DNA of 64,000 nt from Sphingobium sp. Cam5-1 (GTDB taxonomy: Bacteria; Pseudomonadota; Alphaproteobacteria; Sphingomonadales; Sphingomonadaceae), in contig NZ_CP065138.1 of NCBI RefSeq assembly GCF_015693305.1, forward strand, positions 1,984,001-2,048,000, read 5' to 3'. The notes below the pieces were generated by a model that did not search any database, had not been told where the DNA came from, and worked only from the letters and a program-made list of their open reading frames with translations. Positions 8,353 through 16,843 of this stretch are shown piece after piece; the first letter of the stretch is position 1; every line of letters starts with the position of its first letter. The translations under genes were made by a program, and so were the position numbers.

Positions 8353-10341
8353 TCATGAAATCCCCGGCCCGCTCCGACCGCGTCCGATCGACCAGCTGAT
8401 GCCGTCGCCGCGCATTAATCCCGAGACCGATTTCCCGATCTGCTTCTCCAGCACCGGGCGCCACGGAAAGAGCGTGAAATCCCTGCTCCGTTCGATCAGC
8501 GCGAACCGCCCGCTGACGAGATCGACCTGTCGCCGGTAGACGCCCTCAACACGTGCGCCCTCATTCGCCTCCCGGAACGGCATCTTGAGCTCCTCCGAAA
8601 GCTGTTCCGCCACCCGGAGCAACTCGCGCCGCTGGAGTGCTGCGATCATGCCAGTCGAAAACGTCATCCCGCTGCCAGCTTCCTCGGCAAATCCCTGCGC
8701 CACCAGCCACTGACGCCGACGCGTCTGGGCCTCACGCAGATCATGGCCGAACCCGGCGTCCCGAACGGGCTCGGGCTTGCCCGACACTAGCTCCCGGTCG
8801 ATCCAGGTCGCGGCGTCAGCATCGACCAGCCGCTCGATCGGCTGTGCCGACAGCAAGGAGATCGCGACTGGACGGTCCCGCAGGCGCGCCGCCTCATCGG
8901 CTTCCACTCGATCGAGGTGATCAGGCGCGATGATCCAGCGGCCCGAGGGCTCACGCTCGACGATGCCGCCCGTCCGTCGCATCGCTTCGAGCCGCCGGAC
9001 ATGGGTCTCGGCGAAGGCTTCGGTCGCGGTCGGATCGTGGCGCAGATGGGTATCCACATCGTAGCGCCCGCCGTTGGCGGCGGCGATGCTGGCAATGGTG
9101 CGATCGACCTCCCGCACCGTCGGCCTGACGGGTTCGATCCGCACGATCGCACCTTGTGGCAAACTCATGTCGGTTTCCGCCCCTCGGCCGATCGCGACAT
9201 AGTGGCTGCGCCCGTCGGTGCCGTCGACGATAACGTAGTGACGATCGGCATGCTCGTCGGCGAGCCCGCGCGCCAGCACGCGGCCGACCAGCGGACGCGC
9301 ATCGGGCGCGGCGGGATCGTAGATCGCTTGGTCGACCGGCGCCCGACCAACTGCGGCGCGCGACAATTTGCGCTGCATGGTGCGGATGATGTCGCCGCGT
9401 TCGCCCAGGCGCCGCAACGAGTCGGCGAGGTCGGGGGCGAGCCGGAAGCGACCGGCGCCGAGCGACTCTGCCAGGCCCAGGCGTGAAAGCTTCGCCAGCC
9501 GGCCAGCCCGCAGCGTCTGGTCGAACCCATCGCGAGCATGGCTTGCGACCACCCGCTCGGCATCCGCGCCCTTGAGCAAGGCCCGGTCGATCGAGGTCAG
9601 ACGCTCCTGCTCGATTTCGGCGCGCAGCGACTGCTGAATTTCGCGGCTCGTGCGCGGACCAAGATCGAGATCGACCAGTTCTGCGGCGCGTTCGCGAATG
9701 CCGGTGGTCATATAGTCGCGGGCAAGGATCAGATCGGTACCGCGATCATCCTTCCCGCGCACGACGATATGGGTGTGCGGATGGCCGGTGTTGAAATGGT
9801 CGACCGCGACCCAGTCGAGCTTCGTGCCCAGATCCTCTTCGAGCCGGCCCATCAACCTCCGGGTGAGCGGTTTCAGATCGTCATATTGATCGCCGTCCTC
9901 CGGCGAGACGATGAAGCGGAATTGATGGCGATCACCGGCCCCGCGCTCGCCGAACGCCTTGCCGTCGAAGGCATCGGCATCGCGTCCGTAGAGCGCGCCG
10001 CGTGTCCCATCGCGCGTCGTGCCGTCGCGCTGGAGATAGCACAGATGCGCGGCGGCGGCCGACGCGCCCTTGCCGGCGAGCTTGACCACGCTCGCCTTGA
10101 CGATGACACGGCGCCGGCTCGCGGCGGCAAGACCGCCTCGGCTGGCGAGCAGGCGGCCAACGCCCGCGCCGCGCCCGATCCGGCTGCCGGTGAAGCTACC
10201 GCTGGCCGGCCTGCTTCTAACCCCGCCGCCGCGCGCAAGATTGGTCGCGGCGAGCACGCGGCCGAGATAGCGCCGGGGGCGCTTGCCACCCTGGTTGCGC
10301 TGGCGCCCGAGGTGCGGCTCGAAGCTGTCGTCGTCGGCCAT
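8353..10341 (-). CDS. Relaxase / mobilisation nuclease with DUF3363 region
   Basis: About 662 residues from the ATG at 10341 (GGAAG site upstream; the ORF is open further, but 10341 looks right). The N-terminal part is very basic, then a VirD2-like nuclease domain carries the three-histidine motif DHFNTGHPHTHIVVRG. The C-terminal half has the DUF3363-like features of the relaxases in sphingomonad and rhizobial conjugative elements (RlxS type). Such enzymes nick the transfer origin and lead the strand into the recipient cell. No clear catalytic Tyr was assigned. The gene reads away from a gene-free 345-bp stretch that could hold oriT. Confidence 0.9.
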   Translation of the reverse strand: MADDDSFEPHLGRQRNQGGKRPRRYLGRVLAATNLARGGGVRSRPASGSFTGSRIGRGAGVGRLLASRGGLAAASRRRVIVKASVVKLAGKGASAAAAHLCYLQRDGTTRDGTRGALYGRDADAFDGKAFGERGAGDRHQFRFIVSPEDGDQYDDLKPLTRRLMGRLEEDLGTKLDWVAVDHFNTGHPHTHIVVRGKDDRGTDLILARDYMTTGIRERAAELVDLDLGPRTSREIQQSLRAEIEQERLTSIDRALLKGADAERVVASHARDGFDQTLRAGRLAKLSRLGLAESLGAGRFRLAPDLADSLRRLGERGDIIRTMQRKLSRAAVGRAPVDQAIYDPAAPDARPLVGRVLARGLADEHADRHYVIVDGTDGRSHYVAIGRGAETDMSLPQGAIVRIEPVRPTVREVDRTIASIAAANGGRYDVDTHLRHDPTATEAFAETHVRRLEAMRRTGGIVEREPSGRWIIAPDHLDRVEADEAARLRDRPVAISLLSAQPIERLVDADAATWIDRELVSGKPEPVRDAGFGHDLREAQTRRRQWLVAQGFAEEAGSGMTFSTGMIAALQRRELLRVAEQLSEELKMPFREANEGARVEGVYRRQVDLVSGRFALIERSRDFTLFPWRPVLEKQIGKSVSGLMRGDGISWSIGRGRSGPGIS

Positions 10342-10685
10342 CTTACTGCTTCCGAAAGGCTTGGGCGGGCGAGCATGACCCGCGCCGGAACAGAAGAAAA
10401 CCGGTGCCACTGAATGTGGCGGAATCCCCCCGATTTCGCGGGCGATGGCACCGGTACATCAAGGGCAGTGCCGTCAATCTGGTCAAATAACGATGTGCAG
10501 ACAATGGCTTATGGAGCGGCAGTGCCATAGCTTTATCTTGCCTTACGCCGCCCTTCCGCCTGAACCGGCTCCTGCCGCCCATTTCCACCATCCTGTTGCC
10601 CGCCATGTCGCCCGAGCCGAGGCAAAAAGAAGCCGGGACGCCGATGCCGATCCGGCACCTGCGCCCCGGCGTTCCGATGCCGCGA
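10342..10685. other. Gene-free stretch upstream of relaxase; candidate oriT/promoter
   Basis: No convincing gene. It holds a perfect 10-bp inverted repeat, ACCGGTGCCA at 10400-10409 and TGGCACCGGT at 10446-10455, plus two copies of GCAGTGCC near 10467 and 10517. Relaxases usually act on a site close to their own gene, and inverted repeats flanking a nick are common. The transfer origin may therefore be here, but no nic consensus was identified. Confidence 0.35.
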
Positions 10686-11057
10686 TCAATGCGTGACCGC
10701 GAATGCTTCGCGCGCCTCGCGTTCGCTTCCGAAGCCTCGCCGCCCCATCAATCCGTGCGGGTTTCCGTCGCCATCGATGATGCTGACCGCGACGAACCAG
10801 CGGCCATCCAGCCGGCCCATGATCGCCACCCGATCGAGTTCGAAGTCCTCCTCGTCCTGCGCTTGATATGCCCCGAGCCAGCGCTCCGACACCCTCGCAT
10901 CCCACAGGAAATCGCTCTCTTCGGCCTCCAGAAACCGTGCGGCCAAAGCCTCGCCGGCACCCCGCCCGAACTCGATTTCCAGCCCGGCCACCAGCGTTGC
11001 CATCACGTGATCCTTCTCTTTGGCCGATGCCGCACCGATGGTCTGAAATATGGTCAT
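10686..11057 (-). CDS. Hypothetical conjugative-element protein (123 aa)
   Basis: The ATG at 11057 has a strong AAGGAGG site. The small, acidic, soluble protein contains WLGAYQAQDEEDFELDRVAI and a final GFGSEREAREAF. Similar short proteins accompany DUF736, ParB-like and ArdC genes on sphingomonad plasmids and conjugative elements. That is recall of context, not a motif. It stands alone, with gene-free DNA of about 320-340 bp on either side. Function unknown. Confidence 0.6.
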   Translation of the reverse strand: MTIFQTIGAASAKEKDHVMATLVAGLEIEFGRGAGEALAARFLEAEESDFLWDARVSERWLGAYQAQDEEDFELDRVAIMGRLDGRWFVAVSIIDGDGNPHGLMGRRGFGSEREAREAFAVTH

Positions 11058-11379
11058 GATCGCCTCCTTCGCTTGACGTCCTCATCATCGAGGACAGACC
11101 TCCGGAGACGGGTGGCGGAGCGGCTGTCAGGGCCGCTGGAGGCGTAGCCGGAAGCGCCGCGAAGCGGCGGCGGAGGAACCGATTTTGTTGCGCCAAAAAC
11201 GAAAAGACTCGGCTGCGCAGCAGCCTTCCGTTTCGCGGCAAAATTGGAGGGGCCGCCGGCCTTGCACAGCCGCTTTGCCGCCCGTCATACTGGGCCTTGC
11301 TCGAGACGAGCCCCTCCCACCTCTGCCATGCGCACCGTCTTCGCGACCAACGCCTTGCGACGCCGCCACCCATGCTTGC
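11058..11379. other. Gene-free stretch
   Basis: The open frames here look like GC-driven shadows. A short inverted repeat GTCCTC-ATCATC-GAGGAC lies about 25 bp upstream of the start of the gene at 10686-11057. I see nothing else. Confidence 0.4.
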
Positions 11380-12018
11380 TCAGCGGGGAGCGCGAACGGC
11401 GAACAGCGGATCTGGTGACGCATCCGGCGTGCGCGATGGTGGCAGGTTGCCGGATTTCGCGGCGGTGCTGAGCACGACGAACAACGGTGGCGGCGAACTG
11501 CGCGTAGCCGATAGCGCGGACGAGAATTCCTGCGGCGCCGTACCCGTTACCGTGGCGAGATAGGCGCGCGTCTCTCCCGGCAACGGGCGCCCGGTGGCGA
11601 GATAGGCGGCATAGCGGCCCGGACCTGCGTTATAGGCGCCGAACAGCCCCGGATAGCCGAAGCGGTCGTACATCGCGCGCAGATAGGCCGTGCCCGCCAG
11701 GATATTGTCACGCGGATCGTGAGGATTGAAGCCGAGGCCGTAAGTCGCGCGCATCGCCTTCCAGGTCGCCGGCATCAGTTGCATCAGCCCCATCGCGCCC
11801 GCCCGGCTCGTGATCGGCCGCCCGTCCAGCATGGTCATGCCGCCGCTTTCGGCACGCATCACCCGCTCAATCCAGGCCACGGGCACGCCGAACCGCGCCG
11901 AGGCTTCGGCGATCTCGGCGTGCCAGCGGGATACCGGATCGCTTCCTTGCGAGTTGGCACCGGCAGGCGCCGCGGCGAGCAGCGCGAGGCCAAGCGCGAG
12001 CGTCTTCAGCGCAGCCAC
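11380..12018 (-). CDS. Lytic transglycosylase (SLT domain, VirB1/TrbN type)
   Basis: A 212-residue secreted protein: an N-terminal signal peptide (LALGLALLAAAPAGA) is followed by a goose-type lysozyme/SLT domain. Visible motifs are RAESGG with the catalytic Glu, GAMGLMQLMP, and AYNAGPGRY near residue 130. It would cut peptidoglycan in the periplasm to let a conjugation channel pass. Its start overlaps the S26 peptidase gene by 13 bp, so they are translated together. The Pro/Ser-rich tail is not part of the fold. Confidence 0.9.
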   Translation of the reverse strand: MAALKTLALGLALLAAAPAGANSQGSDPVSRWHAEIAEASARFGVPVAWIERVMRAESGGMTMLDGRPITSRAGAMGLMQLMPATWKAMRATYGLGFNPHDPRDNILAGTAYLRAMYDRFGYPGLFGAYNAGPGRYAAYLATGRPLPGETRAYLATVTGTAPQEFSSALSATRSSPPPLFVVLSTAAKSGNLPPSRTPDASPDPLFAVRAPR

Positions 12019-12602
12019 AGCGGGATCGCCCTGCCGATGACATCGCGCGCAGATGTCGGCCCGAAATAGCGTCCGTCGAACGAGTCCGGGGTCTCGGCCA
12101 TGAGCAGAAAGACCATGCCCGGGGCCAGCCGGATGCAGCCCTGCCAGGCGGGCAGCGGACGGCCTGCGGCGTCTGCTGCGCGGCGCAGGGCAACCGGTCT
12201 ACCGTTCACTGTCACGGTGCGATCGGTGCCGCAGATCGTATCGCCGGCGACCGCCACCACGCGCTTCACCAGCGGTACGTTCGCAGGCAGATAGCGGCGG
12301 TGCGCGGCGAGTTGCCGTGCTGCGGCTGGCGGCCAGGCGATCACCATGTCGCCGCGTCCAGGTGCGGTGCCGGGCGATACGGCATAGAGGCCGATCGGCG
12401 CGCTGGCACTGGCGTTCCAGACCAGTCGCGGCAGCGGCGGCTGGGCAATCGTGAGGCCCAAGGCAGCCATGCCGATCCCAAGCAGCACTGTCCGGCGCAG
12501 CCACTTTCGGCGGACCCGGGCCATGCGCTGGCGCTGCGCGCGCTGCTCCTTTTCCCAGGCGAACAGCGGCAGCGGGCGGGTCTTGGGAGGCGGCTCAACC
12601 AT
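12006..12602 (-). CDS. S26-family signal peptidase, TraF type
   Basis: A basic N-terminus and one membrane segment (about residues 38-58) are followed by the S26 catalytic layout. The Ser is in NASASAPIGLY and the Lys in PLVKRVVAVAGD. The size (198 aa) and the short periplasmic domain fit TraF, the protease that matures and cyclises the conjugative pilin in RP4-like systems. It overlaps the transglycosylase gene downstream by 13 bp and the HTH gene upstream by 8 bp, forming a tight leftward operon. No pilin or type IV secretion genes are visible in the window, so the transfer system may be partial or lie outside. Confidence 0.85.
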   Translation of the reverse strand: MVEPPPKTRPLPLFAWEKEQRAQRQRMARVRRKWLRRTVLLGIGMAALGLTIAQPPLPRLVWNASASAPIGLYAVSPGTAPGRGDMVIAWPPAAARQLAAHRRYLPANVPLVKRVVAVAGDTICGTDRTVTVNGRPVALRRAADAAGRPLPAWQGCIRLAPGMVFLLMAETPDSFDGRYFGPTSARDVIGRAIPLWLR

Positions 12603-12831
12603 GGTTGCCTCCGCGTGCGCGGGCCACCGACCAGGCCTCGATATCGTCGATATGATAGCGCCAGGTGCGGCCGTGCAGACGGCATTTCGGACCCGTTCCC
12701 ATCTGACGCAGGCGCTTCAGCGTCGAATAGGCGAGGCCGAGATGAAAGGCCGCCTGCTTGGCGGTCAGGAAGGGGCAAGTCTCGCGCGCGGCCTGCGCGC
12801 GTGCCCCGATATCTTTCGCGGTGTCGTCCAT
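12595..12831 (-). CDS. Small helix-turn-helix protein (AlpA/MerR-like)
   Basis: From the ATG at 12831 the 78-residue product contains FLTAKQAAFHLGLAYSTLKR and then WRYHIDDIEAW. This is the excisionase/AlpA-type winged-helix layout seen in short DNA-binding proteins of mobile elements. The ORF is open further upstream, but the conserved part begins at this Met. It overlaps the TraF-like gene by 8 bp and heads the three-gene operon. It probably regulates transfer functions or excision of the element. Confidence 0.75.
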   Translation of the reverse strand: MDDTAKDIGARAQAARETCPFLTAKQAAFHLGLAYSTLKRLRQMGTGPKCRLHGRTWRYHIDDIEAWSVARARGGNHG

Positions 12832-13010
12832 GATTCCGGTCCATCCATGCCGCCGCTTCGTGCGCCAGCTGATGAGCGCGGAATGGATCGATCCGGCCGT
12901 CTTCGGCAGGGTCGCAAATCGGCCCATGCGATTCCGCCCCCCTTGTTGCCCTGACTTTTGAGGGCCGGCGGCGAGTGCCCCGCGCCCGGTTCGGGCGCGG
13001 GGCGGTTTGC

Positions 13011-13331
13011 TCAGTCAGCGGGATTCCAGATGATCGCGAAGGCATCCTCGTCATCCTGCCCGGCAGCGCGGCCGAGATTGGCGTAGAGCCGGCGCGGGCC
13101 GAATTCGGGGGCTGCGAGCGACAGGGACACATAGTCGCGGCCGCTCATTTCGCCGCGCCGGACCCATCCCGCACCGACCTCGACGCCTGCCGCCGACACG
13201 CGGTAGTCGGGCTGGGTGTCGCCGGACTTGCGGGTGTTGGGAACGATCTCGATCTCGGTGCGGATCGAAAGCGTCCTGAGCTGGCCCTTGAAGCCGTTTC
13301 CGTCGCGGGTGACATAACCGATGGCTGGCAT
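13011..13331 (-). CDS. DUF736 family protein
   Basis: A 106-residue protein beginning MPAIGYVTRDGNGFKGQLRT, with YVSLSLAAPEFGPRRLYANL later. This matches the DUF736 family found on alphaproteobacterial plasmids and conjugative elements. The start has an AAGGAGA site. The family is of unknown function but is a reliable marker of this element type. A 30-bp stretch of its coding sequence recurs inverted at 13847-13876. Confidence 0.85.
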   Translation of the reverse strand: MPAIGYVTRDGNGFKGQLRTLSIRTEIEIVPNTRKSGDTQPDYRVSAAGVEVGAGWVRRGEMSGRDYVSLSLAAPEFGPRRLYANLGRAAGQDDEDAFAIIWNPAD

Positions 13332-13900
13332 TGTTCGTCTCCTTGAAAAGTCGCCCCGAACCGTTTCCGGGCGATGGGCGGACCAAAGGGACGGCGCGAA
13401 GCAGGTACGCGAACCGGTAGGCCGGAGCGGTAGCGGAGGACCGGAGCCAGCGGCTTATTTGAGAGCGAAGCGCCCGCGAGGAGCCCGCACGCTCGGGGTC
13501 CTCATGCGGCCTGCCGCATGGGGTGAGCGCGGGCGGGGAAATAAGCCGCATGGCGATGGTTTGGCGGGACTGCGGCCGTCCCAGGTCATGCGCCCGAGGA
13601 GCCGGAAACGGCGCGGGGTACAGTAGGAAATCTGACGACAATGCCGCCGGTTCATCCTCGCGATGGACTGGTCGAGGACCGCGCGGACGCGCCACCACGC
13701 GATCAGATGACCCCCAGCAGGCTACGGCGATGCTTCCCGCATTTCCGGCCCCGTGGCCAATGGCGGCAGGCCAGAGGTTCGGGTCCGGTACGGATGGCGA
13801 CAAAGGCAAACACAAGGACGGCCATCGCCCTCGGCCCGCCAGGGCTGCGCCGGCTCTACGCCAATCTCGGCCGCGCCAGCAGGCCGGGGCACGTCGATAT
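13332..13900. other. Gene-poor stretch with an inverted DUF736 fragment
   Basis: Long frames here look like GC-driven shadows. The 30 bases at 13847-13876 are an exact inverted copy of 13066-13095 inside the DUF736 gene. Read on the plus strand they encode the same RRLYANLGRA peptide, so this is probably the end of a second, decayed DUF736 copy. No start, ribosome site or intact gene is visible for it. Confidence 0.5.
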
Positions 13901-14344
13901 TCAGGGCATCAGACGCAGCGGCGGTACGGCGAAATCGCCCGCCGCGAAGTGGGCGAGGATAGCCTCGTAGCTGCCGAGACGCTCGACGGTGCAGCGGCCG
14001 ATGAGGAGATAGTCGTCCTCGTCGGCGGCATAGCACTGCACCTCGCCCGTGCCGGTGAACACCGCGCGCTCGGCGCCCCATTGGCCCGCATAGGCGCCGG
14101 ACCAGCGCGCGAAGGGCAGCCCCTGGGCGACGCACCAGCTTTCCAGCGCTTCGAACCGGCCCCAGGCCACTTCATGCGCCATGAGTTCGAGCGGCGCGGC
14201 TTCAGGCAACATGGCAAGCGTGAAGGGCTCGCCATCCCATTCGGTGGACAGCGCCTCCGCTTCAACAAGGGCAGCAAGTTCAGGCAGGAGCGATCGCGGC
14301 AGGGTGCCGCCGATCGTGATGCTCGCGGATACGCGGTCGGCCAT
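13901..14344 (-). CDS. Hypothetical conjugative-element protein (147 aa)
   Basis: The ATG at 14344 has an AAGGAGA site. The acidic soluble protein contains TEWDGEPFTLAMLPE, WCVAQGLPFARWSGA and a final IGRCTVERLGSYEAILAHF. It resembles uncharacterised proteins that sit next to ParB-like genes on sphingomonad plasmids; that is recall of context only. It lies downstream of the ParB-like gene on the same strand with about 115 bp between them. No catalytic motif was recognised. Confidence 0.55.
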   Translation of the reverse strand: MADRVSASITIGGTLPRSLLPELAALVEAEALSTEWDGEPFTLAMLPEAAPLELMAHEVAWGRFEALESWCVAQGLPFARWSGAYAGQWGAERAVFTGTGEVQCYAADEDDYLLIGRCTVERLGSYEAILAHFAAGDFAVPPLRLMP

Positions 14345-14460
14345 GAGGGTCTCCTTTCTCCGCGCGCCCGAGCCCGACAGGGCGAGGGCGCGCGGTCGAA
14401 ATTTTCAAGGGTTGTAAGGCAGCGGGCGGCGGCGCTTCGCGCTCCGCCGCCCGCGACAGA

Positions 14461-16341
14461 TCAGGCGGCGAGCCGGTCGGTCCCGGCCTCTTCGTCGGGG
14501 TCCGGCAAGGCCATAACCGTGCCCGGTGCGCTGGGATCGGGGTCATCATCGCCCGGCGTCCGCCGCTCGACCTCGCGCGCGGCCTGCGCCTTGGCATGGG
14601 CAGAGACGGTGCCGACGCCGCCGCGCGCCGTATATGCGGTGGGCGGGAAAGCCATCCAGCGCGGCACCCAGTTTTCGCGCCGGTCGCGCCCATTGGTGCC
14701 GTCCAGATGATCGCGCACGATGCGTTTCTGCGTCTTGGTCTTCTCTTGCCGATTGGCGCTGGCGACGCTTTCGCCCGCCACCTCGGTGACGATGCGGGTC
14801 AGCACTTCCCGGTCACGGATCAGCTCGAAGAAGGCATCATCTGCCTGCCAGTAGCGGGTCATATCGACGCCGATCTCCATCCCCACCGCTTCGACGGCGG
14901 CGCTGCCGGAGGCCAGGGTTTCTCCCATGACGATGGCGATCACGTCCATGACGACCATGTCGGGAAGGTCGAGCAGGCGCTGGAACACGCCGACGACGCC
15001 ATAGTCATCACCATTGCCGCCGGTCACGGTCGGCTCCTCGGGCGAGAAGCCGAGAACCGCCAATACCGCGCGGCGATGTTCGTCGAAGGTCGCCTCGGCG
15101 CGGCTGTTGTCGATACTCTCGCGCACCTCGTCGTTGCTTGTTCGTTGCGGCTCGGGCTTGACCGACCAGAGGTGCGAGCCGGTGATGGCATGGGCAACCA
15201 TCAGCCGCAGTGCGATCCTCGGATGGGAGAGCATCACGGCGCGGACGGCGGCGTGGCGATGCAGGTCGATATAGGTCTGCATCGTCGATGTCACTTCTGG
15301 CCGCGTGGACTTCTGCCCACCCCCGACACCGTTCTCCGATCCTTCCGCCTTGGCGAGGCGCGCGGCCTCCCTGCGGCTGATATAGCCCTCGTGGACGATC
15401 ACCTCGCCGGAGGCGCGAACATCGAAATAGACGCGCCCGCCCTTGCGCTTGCCCGCCTTCTCATACTCCCATGTCGAGAAATGATCGGACGGCGGCACGA
15501 TGATCGCATCGGCCCAGCCCTGCTCGACATAGGCGGCGCGCTTCGCCTTGATGGCCGCATTCTGCGCGGTCCAGAAGGCATCGGCATCGGCGACATAACG
15601 GTCGTCGCCGAACAGGTCGGCGACCGTGGCAAGCCCGCTCGCCTCGATGTCGAACAGCGCGTGGCGCGCCGGGATCGACTGCCCGCCGAAGAGCCATGCT
15701 TTGAGCTGATGGCCGGTCGGGACATAGCTGTCGGGATCGTCGGCGAGCGCCAGCCACGCCTTTTGCTGGCTCTTTGACGCCATGGTCAGATGGCGCACGG
15801 TCGTCGCGTCGATCTCTTCCCGGCGGTAAAGCTCGCGGATGGCGGGGAGCAGGTTGCCGAGCGCGAGCACGCGGCGGACGGCAAGATCGGGCAGGCCGAA
15901 AGTGGCGGCGATGTCTTCGACCTTGCGGCCTTCCTTGACCAGCCGGGTGAAGGTTTCCCACTGCGTCACCTCGTCGGGATCGAGCCGTGCCAGATTTTCG
16001 ATCAGCGAGGCTTCGACGGCGGCGGCATCGTCGCCCGCGTCGAGGATCGCACAGGGCAGCAGCGCCATGTCGGCATCGGCTTCGGCAGCGCCGTCCCTGG
16101 CCGCGCGGCGTTCCTCGGCGACGATCCTCGCGGCGTGGAAGCGGCGGCTTCCGGCGATGATTTCATAAGCGCCATCTTCAGCTTTGGGGGCCGCACAGTT
16201 CGGGCGGACGATGACCGGCTGGATGACGCCACGGCTGCGCACGGTCGGCAGGATGTCGGAGACATCGGGCGCCTTCCTGCCGTAGCGCATGTTGGCCTTG
16301 CTCACGACCAGCTTGTCGAGCGGGATGAATTCGAGTTTCAT
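14461..16341 (-). CDS. ParB/Spo0J-like nuclease-domain protein
   Basis: A 626-residue protein with a ParB N-terminal domain. IPLDKLVVSKANMRYG at residues 6-21, YEIIAGSRRFHAARI near residue 60, and the ASLIENLARLDPDEV box near residue 110 are the classic elements. A KorB-like HTH (VEDIAATFGLPDLAVRRVLAL) follows. The long C-terminus is typical of the large ParB-like proteins of conjugative elements rather than chromosomal ParB, and no parA gene is adjacent. It probably binds element DNA for maintenance or regulation. Confidence 0.85.
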   Translation of the reverse strand: MKLEFIPLDKLVVSKANMRYGRKAPDVSDILPTVRSRGVIQPVIVRPNCAAPKAEDGAYEIIAGSRRFHAARIVAEERRAARDGAAEADADMALLPCAILDAGDDAAAVEASLIENLARLDPDEVTQWETFTRLVKEGRKVEDIAATFGLPDLAVRRVLALGNLLPAIRELYRREEIDATTVRHLTMASKSQQKAWLALADDPDSYVPTGHQLKAWLFGGQSIPARHALFDIEASGLATVADLFGDDRYVADADAFWTAQNAAIKAKRAAYVEQGWADAIIVPPSDHFSTWEYEKAGKRKGGRVYFDVRASGEVIVHEGYISRREAARLAKAEGSENGVGGGQKSTRPEVTSTMQTYIDLHRHAAVRAVMLSHPRIALRLMVAHAITGSHLWSVKPEPQRTSNDEVRESIDNSRAEATFDEHRRAVLAVLGFSPEEPTVTGGNGDDYGVVGVFQRLLDLPDMVVMDVIAIVMGETLASGSAAVEAVGMEIGVDMTRYWQADDAFFELIRDREVLTRIVTEVAGESVASANRQEKTKTQKRIVRDHLDGTNGRDRRENWVPRWMAFPPTAYTARGGVGTVSAHAKAQAAREVERRTPGDDDPDPSAPGTVMALPDPDEEAGTDRLAA

Positions 16342-16426
16342 GTCAGCACTCCTTGTGAGTGCCGGTCCGTCGATCTTTCCGGGTGGGCGGACCGGCTTTG
16401 CGAAAAGCGGCGTTACGCGCCGCGCG

Positions 16427-16843
16427 TCATCCGCCGTTCCCCTCGTCGGGATCGGTCGGAAGCTCGGGAACCGGCGCTGCTTCGATGCGCCAGATGATCG
16501 ATTGGGCCTCTCGGATCGAACCGGCGCGGCGCGCGGTGTCGGCCCAGACCGACAGGCTGGTGCTGGTCGAAAAGCCGATGTCGCGTTCGATGGTCATTCC
16601 GAACGGCAGATGGAGCCGCGCGATCTCGCCAAGCGAGAAATAGCCGAGTTCGGGACAGCCGAACCCCAGGTCGGCGAGGCCGAACAGTGTATCGCCATCG
16701 TCCAGCAGTTCGGTCGCGAGCCATGTCGCCGCGCCTACGGGCGAGAACAATTTGACGACCGGCGCGGGGTCGTGATCGCTCTTGGCGGAGCGGTCGGCGT
16801 TGATGCGCAGTGCCGCGTGAAGTTCGGGGGTGAGCAGGATCAT
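16427..16843 (-). CDS. DUF2958 family protein
   Basis: A 138-residue protein with the DUF2958 pattern: VVKLFSPVGAATWLATEL, then TLFGLADLGFGCPELGYF, then a basic central strand. The family occurs beside ArdC-type antirestriction genes on plasmids and conjugative elements, and its function is unknown. The start overlaps the ArdC stop by four bases (ATGA), so it is translationally coupled to ArdC. The acidic tail (PTDPDEGNGG) is disordered-looking. Confidence 0.85.
   Translation of the reverse strand: MILLTPELHAALRINADRSAKSDHDPAPVVKLFSPVGAATWLATELLDDGDTLFGLADLGFGCPELGYFSLGEIARLHLPFGMTIERDIGFSTSTSLSVWADTARRAGSIREAQSIIWRIEAAPVPELPTDPDEGNGG

Noticed and set aside
14596..15777. A 393-codon rightward frame inside the ParB-like gene
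   Set aside because: The ParB motifs are on the other strand; this is a codon-bias shadow.
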